From contig CAZYLK010000042.1 in assembly GCA_964648365.1 (NCBI GenBank), positions 1 to 38,226 of the forward strand: a stretch of DNA of 38,226 nucleotides, read 5' to 3'. The DNA is from SURF-32 sp964648365. GTDB lineage: Bacteria > Planctomycetota > Phycisphaerae > UBA1845. The notes under the pieces were generated by a model. That model made no database searches, had not been told where the DNA came from, and saw only the letters and a program-made list of their open reading frames with translations. Positions within the stretch are counted from its first letter, which is position 1. The number at the start of each line of letters is the position of its first letter. Positions 1 through 8,538 of the stretch are shown here, piece by piece. The position numbers and the translations under genes are program-made.

Positions 1-378
1 AAAATAAAGGCGATTCGTGAAGAAAAGACAGCCGCATAGTGAACGGCGTTGGATGCCACGGTCGAATACGACGGCACGCGCGTGCTGGTCGACGGCTACG
101 CCCCCGATCGCGATCCGATTGCGCAGGCGAAGGCGGCCGCGTCTCACGTCCGCGGAATCCTGGAAGCGGCCACCCGCGCGAAACCGCCCGTGCGCGCGGC
201 GGTCGTCTTCCCCGGCTGGTGGGTTGTCAGCCCTCCGCGCGTCGAGGTCTGGGTCTTGAACCCGACACGGCTGCTTGGCTACATACGGCATGAGCCAATC
301 CGCCTGGCCGACGCCCAGGTCAACCAGCTTGCCGCCGCGCTGGCGACGCACGTGCGTGCGAAGCAGAACGCGGTTTAG
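1..378 (+). pseudogene. NERD-domain nuclease remnant (C-terminal half)
   Basis: The open stretch from the TTG at 49 to the TAG at 376-378 encodes about 109 residues resembling the C-terminal half of nuclease-related-domain (NERD) proteins: a VEYDG strand, then DPIAQAK, then VVFPGWWV, then VWVLNP near a final helix. The catalytic half of the NERD fold (an Asp and an E-x-K pair) should lie just upstream. In the same frame the codons before 37 read AIREEKT, which could be a decayed ETKT motif, but adjacent TAG and TGA codons at 37-42 interrupt it. I read this as a truncated or decayed gene whose 5' part lies beyond the window. Similarity to NERD is by pattern only. An alternative is a short functional protein started at TTG 49, but it would lack the active site. 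Confidence 0.5.
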
Positions 379-1345
379 TTTAGTGGCGCGCAGCGAGCCC
401 GCAGGGCGTCTTCGTCGGCCCCATGCTGCCTGTTGCGAGAAACGCGAGGGAGGGTCCGCGGGCAAATACTGGCGCGCATCCGTCGAATAGCAAGGTAGAA
501 CGGTCGGACTCGACGCGACGCTCCGATGCCGCGAGCACCGTGCCCGCGACGTTGGCGATGGGTGTCGCACGGGTCCGGCGAGGGAGGTTTTCAATTGAAA
601 AACCTATTGCCCTTTCACCCAAAAACCTGTCGAACAGCCGGATAACCACAGACCGGGTTGCTGGATTGCCAGCCCGCTGACCGCCCAGCGGAAAGGTCGA
701 AATGATGTGGTATCGCGTCATGGCACGGTATCGAGCTGCTGCAGGCGGGTGCAGCAACTCCTTCTTTCGCTATCTGGACGGCGCCAATCCGCATGTGGCC
801 GATCGGCGCTTGTGACGTCGCGCTCCGCACAGGGAACGAGACATCGAAAGTGTCTCTTGCAGCGCGCGACTCGGGGTTCGAGCACGGTATCGCCCCCTCT
901 GCCGAGCCGGATGGGGTCGATCGGCGGCTTGGAGGCGCCGGCGGGAGAGCGGGACGGTCAGGCTTGCAGTTGAGAGATTTACTGGTAAGGTCGCGTTCGA
1001 GGAGATTTCCGAAGGGACGCGTCTCTAGCGACCGACGCGCTAGCACCCGACTCCGGGCCAGAGAGCGGCCGGAATCGTTCGCTTTAACGTGATGAATTGC
1101 AATGGTTTATGGGTGCTCAACCGCATGGCCAACCTGCAAGAGAGCGTAGTCTTGGGGCGGTGCGCAGCTGGCCCGTTCTCCGGGGTACTCCCTTGGCCCC
1201 CGGCGCTCTCCGTCTCTCTCGCCAACAGCAGAACAGCCAGTTAACTCGCGTGCGCTTGAGCCCTCCGAGAGTCCGTCTAGCGCTGGCCCGCGCCCAACGC
1301 GCCGGGCCGGTAGCAGCGAAAGCTGCCCTGGCCGCCCTGCGGGCC
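379..1345. other. Long stretch with no convincing gene
   Basis: About 970 bases separate the NERD remnant from the promoter of the next operon. Open frames occur on both strands, but their translations are rich in Arg, Ser and Pro and show no recognisable motif, consistent with chance frames in GC-rich DNA. The frame of the downstream phosphoribosyltransferase gene stays open back to a TAG at 1147, but has no ATG, GTG or TTG between that stop and 1387. No RNA gene or repeat was recognised. It may be decayed island DNA. Confidence 0.5.
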
Positions 1346-1374
1346 GTGACACAGCCTCATGCTTTGCTTACAAT
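1346..1374 (+). promoter_or_regulatory. Putative sigma-70-type promoter of the PRTase/nitrilase operon
   Basis: GTGACA at 1346-1351 and TACAAT at 1369-1374 are separated by exactly 17 bases, a good match to a housekeeping promoter. Transcription would start near 1381. That leaves about 54 bases before the ATG at 1435 but only about 6 before the GTG at 1387, which is one reason to prefer the ATG start. Confidence 0.45.
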
Positions 1375-1434
1375 GCCAAGTTTGACGTGGCGGTCGCCCG
1401 CCGCTCACTGCGCCACCTGATCCAAGTTCGGACT

Positions 1435-3144
1435 ATGGCACAAAGCATCTCAGCTCAAGAGCGCCCCTTGGTGCGAGAATCGCGCTCCCGCGGAAGCGTT
1501 GGACTTTGGCACGAGTTCGTGCAACAGGTCGCGAACTACCGGCCCGATGTCGCGATTCTCGTTGCGAGGAAGATGCCAAGGCTCCGGGAAGCGTTTGGCC
1601 TGGACTTTGGCGCCTCGCTCACCTGCAGCGACCTAGCGATTCCGTACGTGACGCAGCATCTCGCGGGTACGCGTGTCGCCATCGTCGACGACGTTGTAAA
1701 CGTTGGCACGACGATGCGGCACGCGTATGAGCGCGTCGTGGCATGTGGCGCATCAGACGTTCGTCTCTTTGCGCTCGGTGCTCGACCGAATCACTCACTG
1801 TCGGATCTTCCATTGCACACGGTTGTTGGCGCGCCAATGACGCCGCACCGGTATCGCGAGCTCGTGGATAGCGTCCCTGAGGCTATCCAGATGCTGGCGA
1901 AACCCTACGACATCGAGTTCCCTATTTTTCGCTGCGTGCTCGCACCTTGGGTAACATCCGCGCTCGATGTGCTGGACTGGGCAAAGTCTCGCTACGGTGA
2001 CGCGGTTCAAGACCTGCTCTGGCCCAACAGCTTGAGCCACCTGCGGCGGATCACCATTGACCTACCGCGGCGGTTGGGCGCCCGGAAGCTGCGCCTTTAC
2101 GTCGACGAAGACCGTCGAGTATGCTCTTTCGTGCCATTTGATCTCCCAGATACGTTATCGAATCTCCACATAGAGGAGCCACTCGCACGAGGCTTGGCGG
2201 AGCACCTTGCCCAACTTGCTGAACTCGCACCGCCAGGGGCGCAGTTGTGGCCAGGCGAAGCTGAAGCACGTGCGCGGCTCTTCTGCGCGTCGCTTGACCT
2301 TGGACTCCACTTAATAGGTGAATTCAACGATGTCATCTTGCCACTGGATGAAAACCTGTTTAGCTGTCGCGACGCAGTTGAACTCTTCGGGCCGGGCGTA
2401 GGCAAGTTCGTGCCGTCTGCCACGACTCCGTTCACGGCCGCGCAGAATGACGATTGCATGGCGATCCAACATCGATCTACTCCTTTCTTCGATCAGTTTG
2501 GTGCTGGTGGCTTTGTCGATCAAGTGGCGCAGCGAGCATCCTGCAGTAACGGAAGCACGGCTGCCGATCAATTCGCCGCCATTTTTGACGTGCTCGCACA
2601 CCTTGTGCGTGCAAATGAATGCACCCCGCCACGACTCACGTGGCCATACGCCCCTGAAGCCGTTGCGGTGGCTCCGTATCTGAGGCTACGCATAGGACCG
2701 ACCTTTCAGGATCTCTGTGCGATCATGCAGCAACTCCGTCCGGAGATGCACGATTCTGGTGGCGCCACCCGACTTGTCAGTGGTCTGCTTGACATCTCCA
2801 TCGATAGTGGAGCCGTCGTGCCAACCATCGCACAGTACGACGGCACGTTTTATCGCATCTACCGACGAGGTGAAAGTGAGTATCGCGACTCGGTGAGCCA
2901 ACGCCTTCTGTTCGCTCGTGATCGTCTCCAAGCGTCAGGACATGCCATCAGTATGACACGAATGGCTAAGGTCAATGCAATCCTAGCCTACTCAAGTGCA
3001 ATGCCGGAACTTCTGTGGCCTGCGGGTCGAGAGCGGGGGACGGTAGCTACTATACAGGAGGTGGTACTCGATCAATCCGGCGCGGAGGCCGGACAGTACT
3101 TGCGGGACTGTGGCGTATTTCGTTCACGAGGACAGGCCGAATGA
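1435..3144 (+). CDS. Phosphoribosyltransferase-fold protein with large unknown C-terminal region
   Basis: A protein of 569 residues from ATG 1435 (585 from GTG 1387). Residues 81-93 (VAIVDDVVNVGTT) match the PRPP-binding loop of type I phosphoribosyltransferases, with adjacent acids D85 and D86. An ILVARKMPRL segment lies upstream at about 41-50. The PRTase-like part covers roughly residues 20-180. The remaining ~390 residues match no family I know and carry no signal peptide or membrane segment, so the protein should be cytoplasmic. The stop overlaps the next start by four bases (ATGA), so the two proteins are probably translationally coupled and work together. Codon use is less GC-rich than in the core genes to the right. 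The extended size and the nitrilase partner argue against a routine nucleotide-salvage enzyme. Substrate and reaction are unknown. Confidence 0.8.
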   Translation: MAQSISAQERPLVRESRSRGSVGLWHEFVQQVANYRPDVAILVARKMPRLREAFGLDFGASLTCSDLAIPYVTQHLAGTRVAIVDDVVNVGTTMRHAYERVVACGASDVRLFALGARPNHSLSDLPLHTVVGAPMTPHRYRELVDSVPEAIQMLAKPYDIEFPIFRCVLAPWVTSALDVLDWAKSRYGDAVQDLLWPNSLSHLRRITIDLPRRLGARKLRLYVDEDRRVCSFVPFDLPDTLSNLHIEEPLARGLAEHLAQLAELAPPGAQLWPGEAEARARLFCASLDLGLHLIGEFNDVILPLDENLFSCRDAVELFGPGVGKFVPSATTPFTAAQNDDCMAIQHRSTPFFDQFGAGGFVDQVAQRASCSNGSTAADQFAAIFDVLAHLVRANECTPPRLTWPYAPEAVAVAPYLRLRIGPTFQDLCAIMQQLRPEMHDSGGATRLVSGLLDISIDSGAVVPTIAQYDGTFYRIYRRGESEYRDSVSQRLLFARDRLQASGHAISMTRMAKVNAILAYSSAMPELLWPAGRERGTVATIQEVVLDQSGAEAGQYLRDCGVFRSRGQAE

Positions 3145-4988
3145 ACGGAGATGACCAGGCTCCAAGTCAGACCGTTACTCTGGCTGTGCCATCCAAGGAC
3201 GACATCGACTACGCCGAGTATTTCGTCGATGTCGCCACAGCGATCGATGCAGCAGCGCATTCTGAATCTGTTGCATTGCGTCTCTCAACTTGTCGCAACC
3301 TGTACTTGACGGTCAATGCGATTTTCGTCGATGTCCGATTAATCCTAGGCCATGGACGAAATCCGTCCGAATTGTCGAGCGCTATCGAGACCGCGCGGCG
3401 ATCCGACTACGTACGGAGTAATACTCTCATCGATCGTGTAAGGTCAGTTCTGTCTCAGATCGATGACAAGGTGAAGTGCTGGAACGATCGCGAGATGCTT
3501 GATGCCGAATTCGCATCGGCGGTTGCGGAACTAGATGTAATCGCGCGGGATCGAATACACTATCTACTTCATCACTGCCGCACTACTAATTCGCGAACGG
3601 GCCAAGTCTGGGATCCCAAGTACTACGAGCTCTCGAAGGCGCAGCCGGCTGACGCCTTAGAATTGATGACGAGTTTGGCCCGCGTTACGGACCGCGTACG
3701 CGCCGTCGCTTCCGTACTGAGATGCGTGACAGCATTGCAGCAACGCTGGCGCGAAGGCGAGCAGTTGTATGGCCCGGACTGCGCGTCCTTGTGGCATGAT
3801 CTCGCCTCCTGCATTCGGCACAACGCGCTCGTGCTGGGAGGGGCGATCGAGGATGATGCGTGCCACCTTCAGCCGGCCGATGCGGACGAGCCAGTTGTCA
3901 CGGTCAGTTCTCAGATTCCTCACGATGCGAAGGTAGTAGTGCAGCATGTAATCGCGTCGATGTCCATAATCGAGAGAGAGCAATATGGGAACTTAGTCCG
4001 CTCATTCTCATCCAATGAATCCCCGCCTCCACTGCCACCACCTTTCGTGGTCGACCTCCGTGAGAAACAACTCAGCGAGTCTCGTTCGAAACAGAGTGAG
4101 GTGCCGCGGTTGCGTTACTACGATGTCGGAACGCGAGTGCCAAGTTCGACACGCGTGGCCGTCCCGCAATTTGGCATACCGGTTGCGTGGTACAACGAGC
4201 GTGATTTTCGCTTCATAGCGGACAAAGAGCGGGAGGAGGTCGTGCGTCTCGCAAACGCGTCTCTTGATGCTGCGACGCGCGCTGGCGCATCTGCGATCGT
4301 GTTTCCAGAGTTCTTCTTGCCGCGCTTTGCAATCGACGACCTCGCGATGCGCGCGCGGGACGCAGGGATGATTCTTGTGGCCGGTCTGGAAGGCATGCTC
4401 GCCTCGGGGATGCTTGTGAACTCACTCGCGATCGAGATACCTGGACATCCACGGATTGAGCAGGTCAAACAAGGACCGTCAGGGTATGAGACGGCCGACT
4501 TTCATAGATCGCCAGTGCTACACGTCGTCGAAAGATCGAGCTTGGGGACTTTTGCCGCCCTTGCATGCAGCGATGTGCTTGAATGGCCGTTGATTAGTGC
4601 GCTGGCCGACGCTCGGACGCTTATTGATGTCTTGATTGTCTGCTCGTGTAATCCTTACCCCGAACTTTATGAACAGGTAGCGCGAGCGGACGCATCGAGA
4701 TTGTATTGCGGTGTTGTGATCGCGAACAATTGTCCCAACGAAGGTGATGGGAGCACGGCGAGTGCGCGGGGTACGGGCCTCTGGTTACCAACGCGGCACG
4801 CCACGAATGAGATGGCGGAGGATGTGGACGTTATCACAGCACCTGTCTGTGGGGAACCGCCTAGGCTCCGAGTCTTGACTGTGCCGTTAGGTGAAGTGCG
4901 TCGGAACCGGCTGAAGCCTGCTACAGGCTTCCTGCCGGTGCCGCGCTGCCGGCAGCCGGTTCGCACGAGCCTGGGAAATGCGGTCTGA
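3141..4988 (+). CDS. Helical N-terminal region fused to a nitrilase-fold (carbon-nitrogen hydrolase) domain
   Basis: A 615-residue protein starting at the ATG that overlaps the upstream stop. An upstream in-frame start at 3015 would lie inside the preceding gene and is rejected. Residues 1 to ~330 look mostly helical and match no family I recognise; a proline-rich linker (SPPPLPPP) lies at 294-301. From ~335 the protein resembles the carbon-nitrogen hydrolase superfamily, with the catalytic triad in place: E390 in VFPEFF, K443 in QVKQGPS and C476 in ALACSDVLEWP. Members cleave C-N bonds of nitriles, amides or related substrates. Nitrilase domains also occur fused to reverse transcriptases in type 1 defence-associated RT systems, but no RT motif is visible here. 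Its tight coupling to a PRTase-like gene inside an apparent genomic island suggests a two-component enzyme system, possibly defensive; that role is inference. Confidence 0.8.
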   Translation: MNGDDQAPSQTVTLAVPSKDDIDYAEYFVDVATAIDAAAHSESVALRLSTCRNLYLTVNAIFVDVRLILGHGRNPSELSSAIETARRSDYVRSNTLIDRVRSVLSQIDDKVKCWNDREMLDAEFASAVAELDVIARDRIHYLLHHCRTTNSRTGQVWDPKYYELSKAQPADALELMTSLARVTDRVRAVASVLRCVTALQQRWREGEQLYGPDCASLWHDLASCIRHNALVLGGAIEDDACHLQPADADEPVVTVSSQIPHDAKVVVQHVIASMSIIEREQYGNLVRSFSSNESPPPLPPPFVVDLREKQLSESRSKQSEVPRLRYYDVGTRVPSSTRVAVPQFGIPVAWYNERDFRFIADKEREEVVRLANASLDAATRAGASAIVFPEFFLPRFAIDDLAMRARDAGMILVAGLEGMLASGMLVNSLAIEIPGHPRIEQVKQGPSGYETADFHRSPVLHVVERSSLGTFAALACSDVLEWPLISALADARTLIDVLIVCSCNPYPELYEQVARADASRLYCGVVIANNCPNEGDGSTASARGTGLWLPTRHATNEMAEDVDVITAPVCGEPPRLRVLTVPLGEVRRNRLKPATGFLPVPRCRQPVRTSLGNAV

Positions 4989-5558
4989 TGGGCAGTTTCC
5001 CGACAGCGGACGCCGGGAGTACCCGAACTGCGTGGGCGTCCAAATTGTCCGTCAACTGCTTACAGTCGAACTCACCGATGGCGGTCACCCATTTCGGCAC
5101 GCGACGGGAACTCGCGTGGGGCGCCCGAGCATTGCGAACTCGCCCGTATTCAACAATTCGTGACAATACGGCGTTTTCGTGGCCCAATACGCTGGTGTCT
5201 GCGGTGCCTTGCAACGGTTCGCCCGTCGTCGTAAAGTCCGTGGCGACTAAGCCTTTGGGGCTTTTCGGCGTGTGGCTGGAGTTGCTTCACAACCCCTGAG
5301 TCTCCGGTTTCAGACATCGCGCCTTCATCGTGTCCGGGCGTGGAACGCTCTCCAACAGCCTCGCCGTCTGCCGGTCCGTTGGCTCAGCGGCCCCTGGAAC
5401 CTCTCCTGTCTGGCCCGATGGATCGGTTCGGGATAGGGGAGAGGGTGGGCTTGGGTGACCGAGCCAGGACTCACGCAGCGCAGGACCGAGAATCGTGCGG
5501 TCTCGGCCCACATGTGTGAGCGTTACATGAGGTAGTCGTATCCTGAGGGATTCCCGCA
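4989..5558. other. Intergenic island DNA, no gene recognised
   Basis: About 570 bases between the nitrilase-fold gene and the next island gene. Short frames on both strands give low-complexity, Arg/Pro/Ser-rich translations without motifs. A possible ribosome binding site (GAGGGA) at its right end belongs to the gene at 5559. Confidence 0.5.
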
Positions 5559-6446
5559 ATGCCCTTCGATGATCTCGTCCTGACATTCGGTCACCTCGCG
5601 GCCGAATTCGATCGGATCGGCGGTGACGCGGGTCGGCCGCTCAACGTTGCCGGGTACGAGTTGCACCAGCGTATGATTCAGGCTGGACGATTGCTAATGC
5701 AGGCATGGAGCCGTGGCGCCTTTCGTAGCGAGAAGTGGTGGGCTGGCGGCCCCGGTCAGAGCATGTTCGAAGCGAGACTCGACCCTCAGGGAGCATCACT
5801 CAGCGCTTCCAGCGATGCGGGGCTCGCGTTCAAGGACGACGTCCACAAGGCGTGGCATCTGTGGCGGTTCGCACTGGGGTCGTGGCTGGCTCGAGAGCAC
5901 TCGCATCTGGTTCCGAATCGTACGGGTGAACTTGAATGGGGGCACACGCGCATCACAACTGATCCAGAGATTCTGGCTGAGAATCAGCGCCGCGTCGAGG
6001 AGTTTCGCGACAGGTACGACGAGTACACGGCGGGCGCAAAGGCTGGGAGTCGTGGCATCGTGCGATTGAAGTTCGCTCACCCCAAAGGCTACCTCGTGCG
6101 CATCGAGAATGGCTACTCCGAACAGGAGAAGGTCGAGCATACGCGCATGCGCGCCCACGTGCTCGCCGCGGCGTGTCGAGCGATGGTCCTTATTCTCAAG
6201 GGCCAAGTCAGTGACGACCAGTCCACCTGGCTCCCGGTAACGCGAGCTGCGGAGCTGTTGATGAAAGACGTCCTTTCTCTCAGCCTCGCTGCGGCCAAGA
6301 CGCGAGTCTCCCGCGCCGCGAACAAGCAGAACTTCAGATCGAACGGGAGGAAGGGAACAGCACGCCGCATCGAGCCCACAAGCTTCGACGCTTGGCGCCT
6401 CAAACAGCGAAACAAGAGCCTCGACGACGAGGACGATGAGGGGTAG
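5559..6446 (+). CDS. Unrecognised protein at the island edge
   Basis: A 295-residue protein starting at an ATG preceded at good spacing by GAGGGA. I do not recognise its family. The N-terminal half has Trp-rich stretches (EKWWAGGPG near residue 60, KAWHLWRFALGSW near 93-105). The middle is charged, and the C-terminal ~60 residues are very basic then acidic (ending DDEDDEG), suggesting a disordered tail that may bind nucleic acid. No signal peptide or membrane segment is seen. It lies alone, 570 bases after the PRTase/nitrilase operon and about 140 bases before the tRNA-Ser fragment, so it belongs to the same apparent island. Codon use and continuous frame support a real gene; function is unknown. 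Confidence 0.65.
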   Translation: MPFDDLVLTFGHLAAEFDRIGGDAGRPLNVAGYELHQRMIQAGRLLMQAWSRGAFRSEKWWAGGPGQSMFEARLDPQGASLSASSDAGLAFKDDVHKAWHLWRFALGSWLAREHSHLVPNRTGELEWGHTRITTDPEILAENQRRVEEFRDRYDEYTAGAKAGSRGIVRLKFAHPKGYLVRIENGYSEQEKVEHTRMRAHVLAAACRAMVLILKGQVSDDQSTWLPVTRAAELLMKDVLSLSLAAAKTRVSRAANKQNFRSNGRKGTARRIEPTSFDAWRLKQRNKSLDDEDDEG

Positions 6447-6580
6447 CGGGCTGGCCGCGCGGTCGGAGCGCGGTGTACACCGCGCTCGTGGACGCAAACG
6501 GCCACAATCCGGCGTAAAACCGCGCAATCCTTGCAAAACGTAACCCGCGACGGTATCGTCGTTTGCGCGTTTCAGGCAGG

Positions 6581-6634
6581 ACGGAAAGTGGGTTCGCAAT
6601 GCGAAGGTCGAGGGTTCGAATCCCTTCGTCTCCA
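6581..6634 (+). other. 3' fragment of a tRNA-Ser gene, putative island attachment site
   Basis: From about the anticodon loop (GGAAA near 6583) onward this matches the 3' part of a serine tRNA. A long variable arm (TTCGCA-A-TGCGAA, 6593-6605) is followed by a T arm with loop TTCGAAT (GAGGG/CCCTT stem), then the acceptor strand CGTCTCC plus A. CCA is not encoded. The 5' half (acceptor GGAGACG, D arm) is absent from the preceding 100 bases, so this is not a working gene. Integrases that target tRNA 3' ends leave exactly such a displaced fragment at the far end of the element. Given the orientation, the element lies to the left. Confidence 0.65.
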
Positions 6635-7180
6635 GTTCAGGTCAGGGCACGTACTTTCGATTCGTACCGCGGCGGGGTTGGCCGCTTCGGGCAGGCGGGC
6701 GGTTGCTGGTTTCGGGCGTGTTCTGCGCACTTACATCCGGCGGGTTTTGGCTGGCCGCTGACCGCGGCTGGTGTCGCGGCATCCGGTGGGCACCCTGGGT
6801 AGTCCAATCCATCGCCTGTGGCTTGAATAAACCACTGCACTCGCCGGTAAAATCGTGACTGGGGGCTTCTATTGCCTCGTTCGATTTGCTATGATGGCGG
6901 TCGATCGAGTGGTCTTCGTGAAGCTGGGGTACCGGCAGACGACGGCCGTTGGGGGGGTGGCCACTCATGTGAACGACGCCCTCCCGCCTGTCGGCCCACG
7001 TCGCGGCAGTTTCGACTCGCGGCCTCCTGCCGGTCGCCCCGGTTGACGACTCGATCCGGCATCGGTTTGTACCCGTTGAGGGCAGCCGGCGCCGCATGAG
7101 CGGAGTGACATCGAGTTCGCGGCGGCCTCGTTGGGGAACGCGGCTTCGCGAGCGTCCGTTCTCTTATTGGGAGGTACGTT
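6635..7180. other. Intergenic region right of the att-like site
   Basis: About 545 bases with no gene I can support; short overlapping frames on both strands have no motifs. It should carry the promoter of the secreted-protein gene at 7181. TTGACG at 7043 with a weak -10-like TTGTAC 18 bases later is a possible but unconvincing promoter. GGGAGGT just before 7181 is a strong ribosome binding site. Confidence 0.4.
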
Positions 7181-7939
7181 ATGAGAAAGGGTCTTTTGGC
7201 AGTCGCCTTGATGGCGGCGCTGACGGGAATCGCTTCGGCGCAGACGCCGGTGCCGGAGTTCGTCGGCGATGTCTCGGAAGGTTTCGAGACGCAGAACTCG
7301 CCCGGGTTCAACCCGTGCATCATCGGCGGCGTGTTCGGCGGCGGCAGCACGCTGTGTACGCCGGGCAACAGCGGCGCGCACATCACCGGCGGCTGGTCCT
7401 TCCGCTGCGTGATTCGTCCCCACGGCGGCTCGCGCTTCTACGGCAGCGCCGGCGGCTACTCGCAGTACACGCTGAATCCCCCGGTCGACATTTTCGGCGG
7501 CTACTTCGGCTCCAATGCCCCGAATCCGGGCGAGAACAACGACGCGACGATCGTCTTCTATGACGGCAACGGCAACGACATCGGCCGCGCGATCGCGAAG
7601 ACCGGCGAAGGCGACTGCGCCTGGTACTGGAGCGGCTGGAAGACGGACGGCGCGCCGTTCGCCATGATCGACGTGGTCGGCCAGCTCTTCGGTGGTGCGT
7701 TCATCGACATGGATGACATGCAGATCATCGAGCGCGGCGGCAGCACCTGCGTCTACCTGATCAAGAAGAGCAAGGCGAAGCGCTGCGACGCCTGCCCCGC
7801 CAAGGGCGACAACTACCGGACCGAAGCCGAGTGCGAAGGCGTGAAGGACTGCCCGAAGAAGGTCAAGACGACCATCGCCTGCCCGGACGGCGGCAACGGC
7901 ACCTGCAAGATCAAGGGCAAGCGCTCGGATTGCTCGTAA
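7181..7939 (+). CDS. Secreted protein with eight-cysteine C-terminal module (copy 1)
   Basis: A 252-residue protein with a clear Sec signal peptide (MRKGLLAVALMAALTGIASA, cleavage before QTP) and a strong ribosome binding site (GGGAGGT). Residues ~22-189 form a Gly/Asn-rich, probably beta-rich domain (for example YDGNGNDIGRAI) that I cannot assign. Residues 190-252 form a Lys- and Cys-rich module with eight cysteines, including RCDACPAKGDNY, IACPDGGNGTCK and a terminal KGKRSDCS. The same module, with all eight cysteines, ends the protein at 8539-9222, although the two N-terminal domains differ. The even cysteine number suggests disulfides outside the cytoplasm. The gene stands alone between a long leader region and a hairpin terminator. 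Function unknown. Confidence 0.8.
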   Translation: MRKGLLAVALMAALTGIASAQTPVPEFVGDVSEGFETQNSPGFNPCIIGGVFGGGSTLCTPGNSGAHITGGWSFRCVIRPHGGSRFYGSAGGYSQYTLNPPVDIFGGYFGSNAPNPGENNDATIVFYDGNGNDIGRAIAKTGEGDCAWYWSGWKTDGAPFAMIDVVGQLFGGAFIDMDDMQIIERGGSTCVYLIKKSKAKRCDACPAKGDNYRTEAECEGVKDCPKKVKTTIACPDGGNGTCKIKGKRSDCS

Positions 7940-8001
7940 CACTCGATCGGACCTCCCGGCCTGACAACGGCCGTGGTGTCTGATTCGAACACGGGTTTCA
8001 T

Positions 8002-8045
8002 GGGGCGGACCGCTGCAAGCGTCAGGGGTCCGCCCCTTCCTGTTT
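8002..8045 (+). terminator. Intrinsic terminator after the 7181-7939 gene
   Basis: A perfect 10-bp stem, GGGGCGGACC (8002-8011) with GGTCCGCCCC (8027-8036), encloses a 15-base loop and is followed by TTCCTGTTT. It lies about 60 bases after the stop codon. Confidence 0.65.
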
Positions 8046-8538
8046 ACACTCAATGGTCGAGTGCATTCGCAGGACAGTACGAACGCTCGGCAATGACCCC
8101 ACGCGCCGGGCGCCCCGTCCGACCCTGAGAAAGACGCCTCATCCGCAGATCCTCCCGCTCGCGAACGGAGCGTGCCGCGCTCATTCTCGGACGCAGTCCA
8201 GGCGGCTGAGCGCCCGCGTCACCGGCGGCGCGCAGGGGGCCGGATGCCTCTGCAAAAAAAGGGGCAAATCCGCGCCCGCAGCGCACTTGCCTCTTGCATC
8301 CGGACGGGCGTTTCGCTAGAGTGCAGGTTCGCGGGGGGGGCGAATCTTCACCGGAAGGTTCTTCCCGCGATTGGGGTGTAGCAGACCATGACGCGCACGG
8401 CGACCTCGGCCGCGCCGCGGCTGTCTGTGAAGAGTTCGTGATTCTGTGACCTTAAAGTCAGATCGTCGGCGGTGCAGCGTGTCGCGTGATCGCGCGAGCC
8501 GCCGGATTTCTCTCTCTTTTTGAGGGGAGCGTAACGAA
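8046..8538. other. Intergenic leader region of the second secreted-protein gene
   Basis: About 490 bases with no supported gene. It contains runs of A (near 8255-8262) and G (near 8333-8340). It should hold the promoter of the 8539 gene, but I see no clear -35/-10 pair. A ribosome binding site (GAGGGGAG) lies just before 8539. Confidence 0.4.

Noticed and set aside
1387..1434. GTG 1387 as the start of the PRTase gene
   Set aside because: It would lie only about 6 bases after the predicted transcription start and adds 16 residues without motif; ATG 1435 is preferred, but not proven.
3015..3140. Upstream in-frame start (3015) for the nitrilase-fold protein
   Set aside because: The extra 42 residues lie inside the PRTase gene and are low-complexity; ATG 3141 forms the ATGA overlap typical of coupled genes.
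6581..6634. Complete functional tRNA-Ser gene
   Set aside because: No acceptor 5' strand or D arm is found upstream, so only the 3' part exists.
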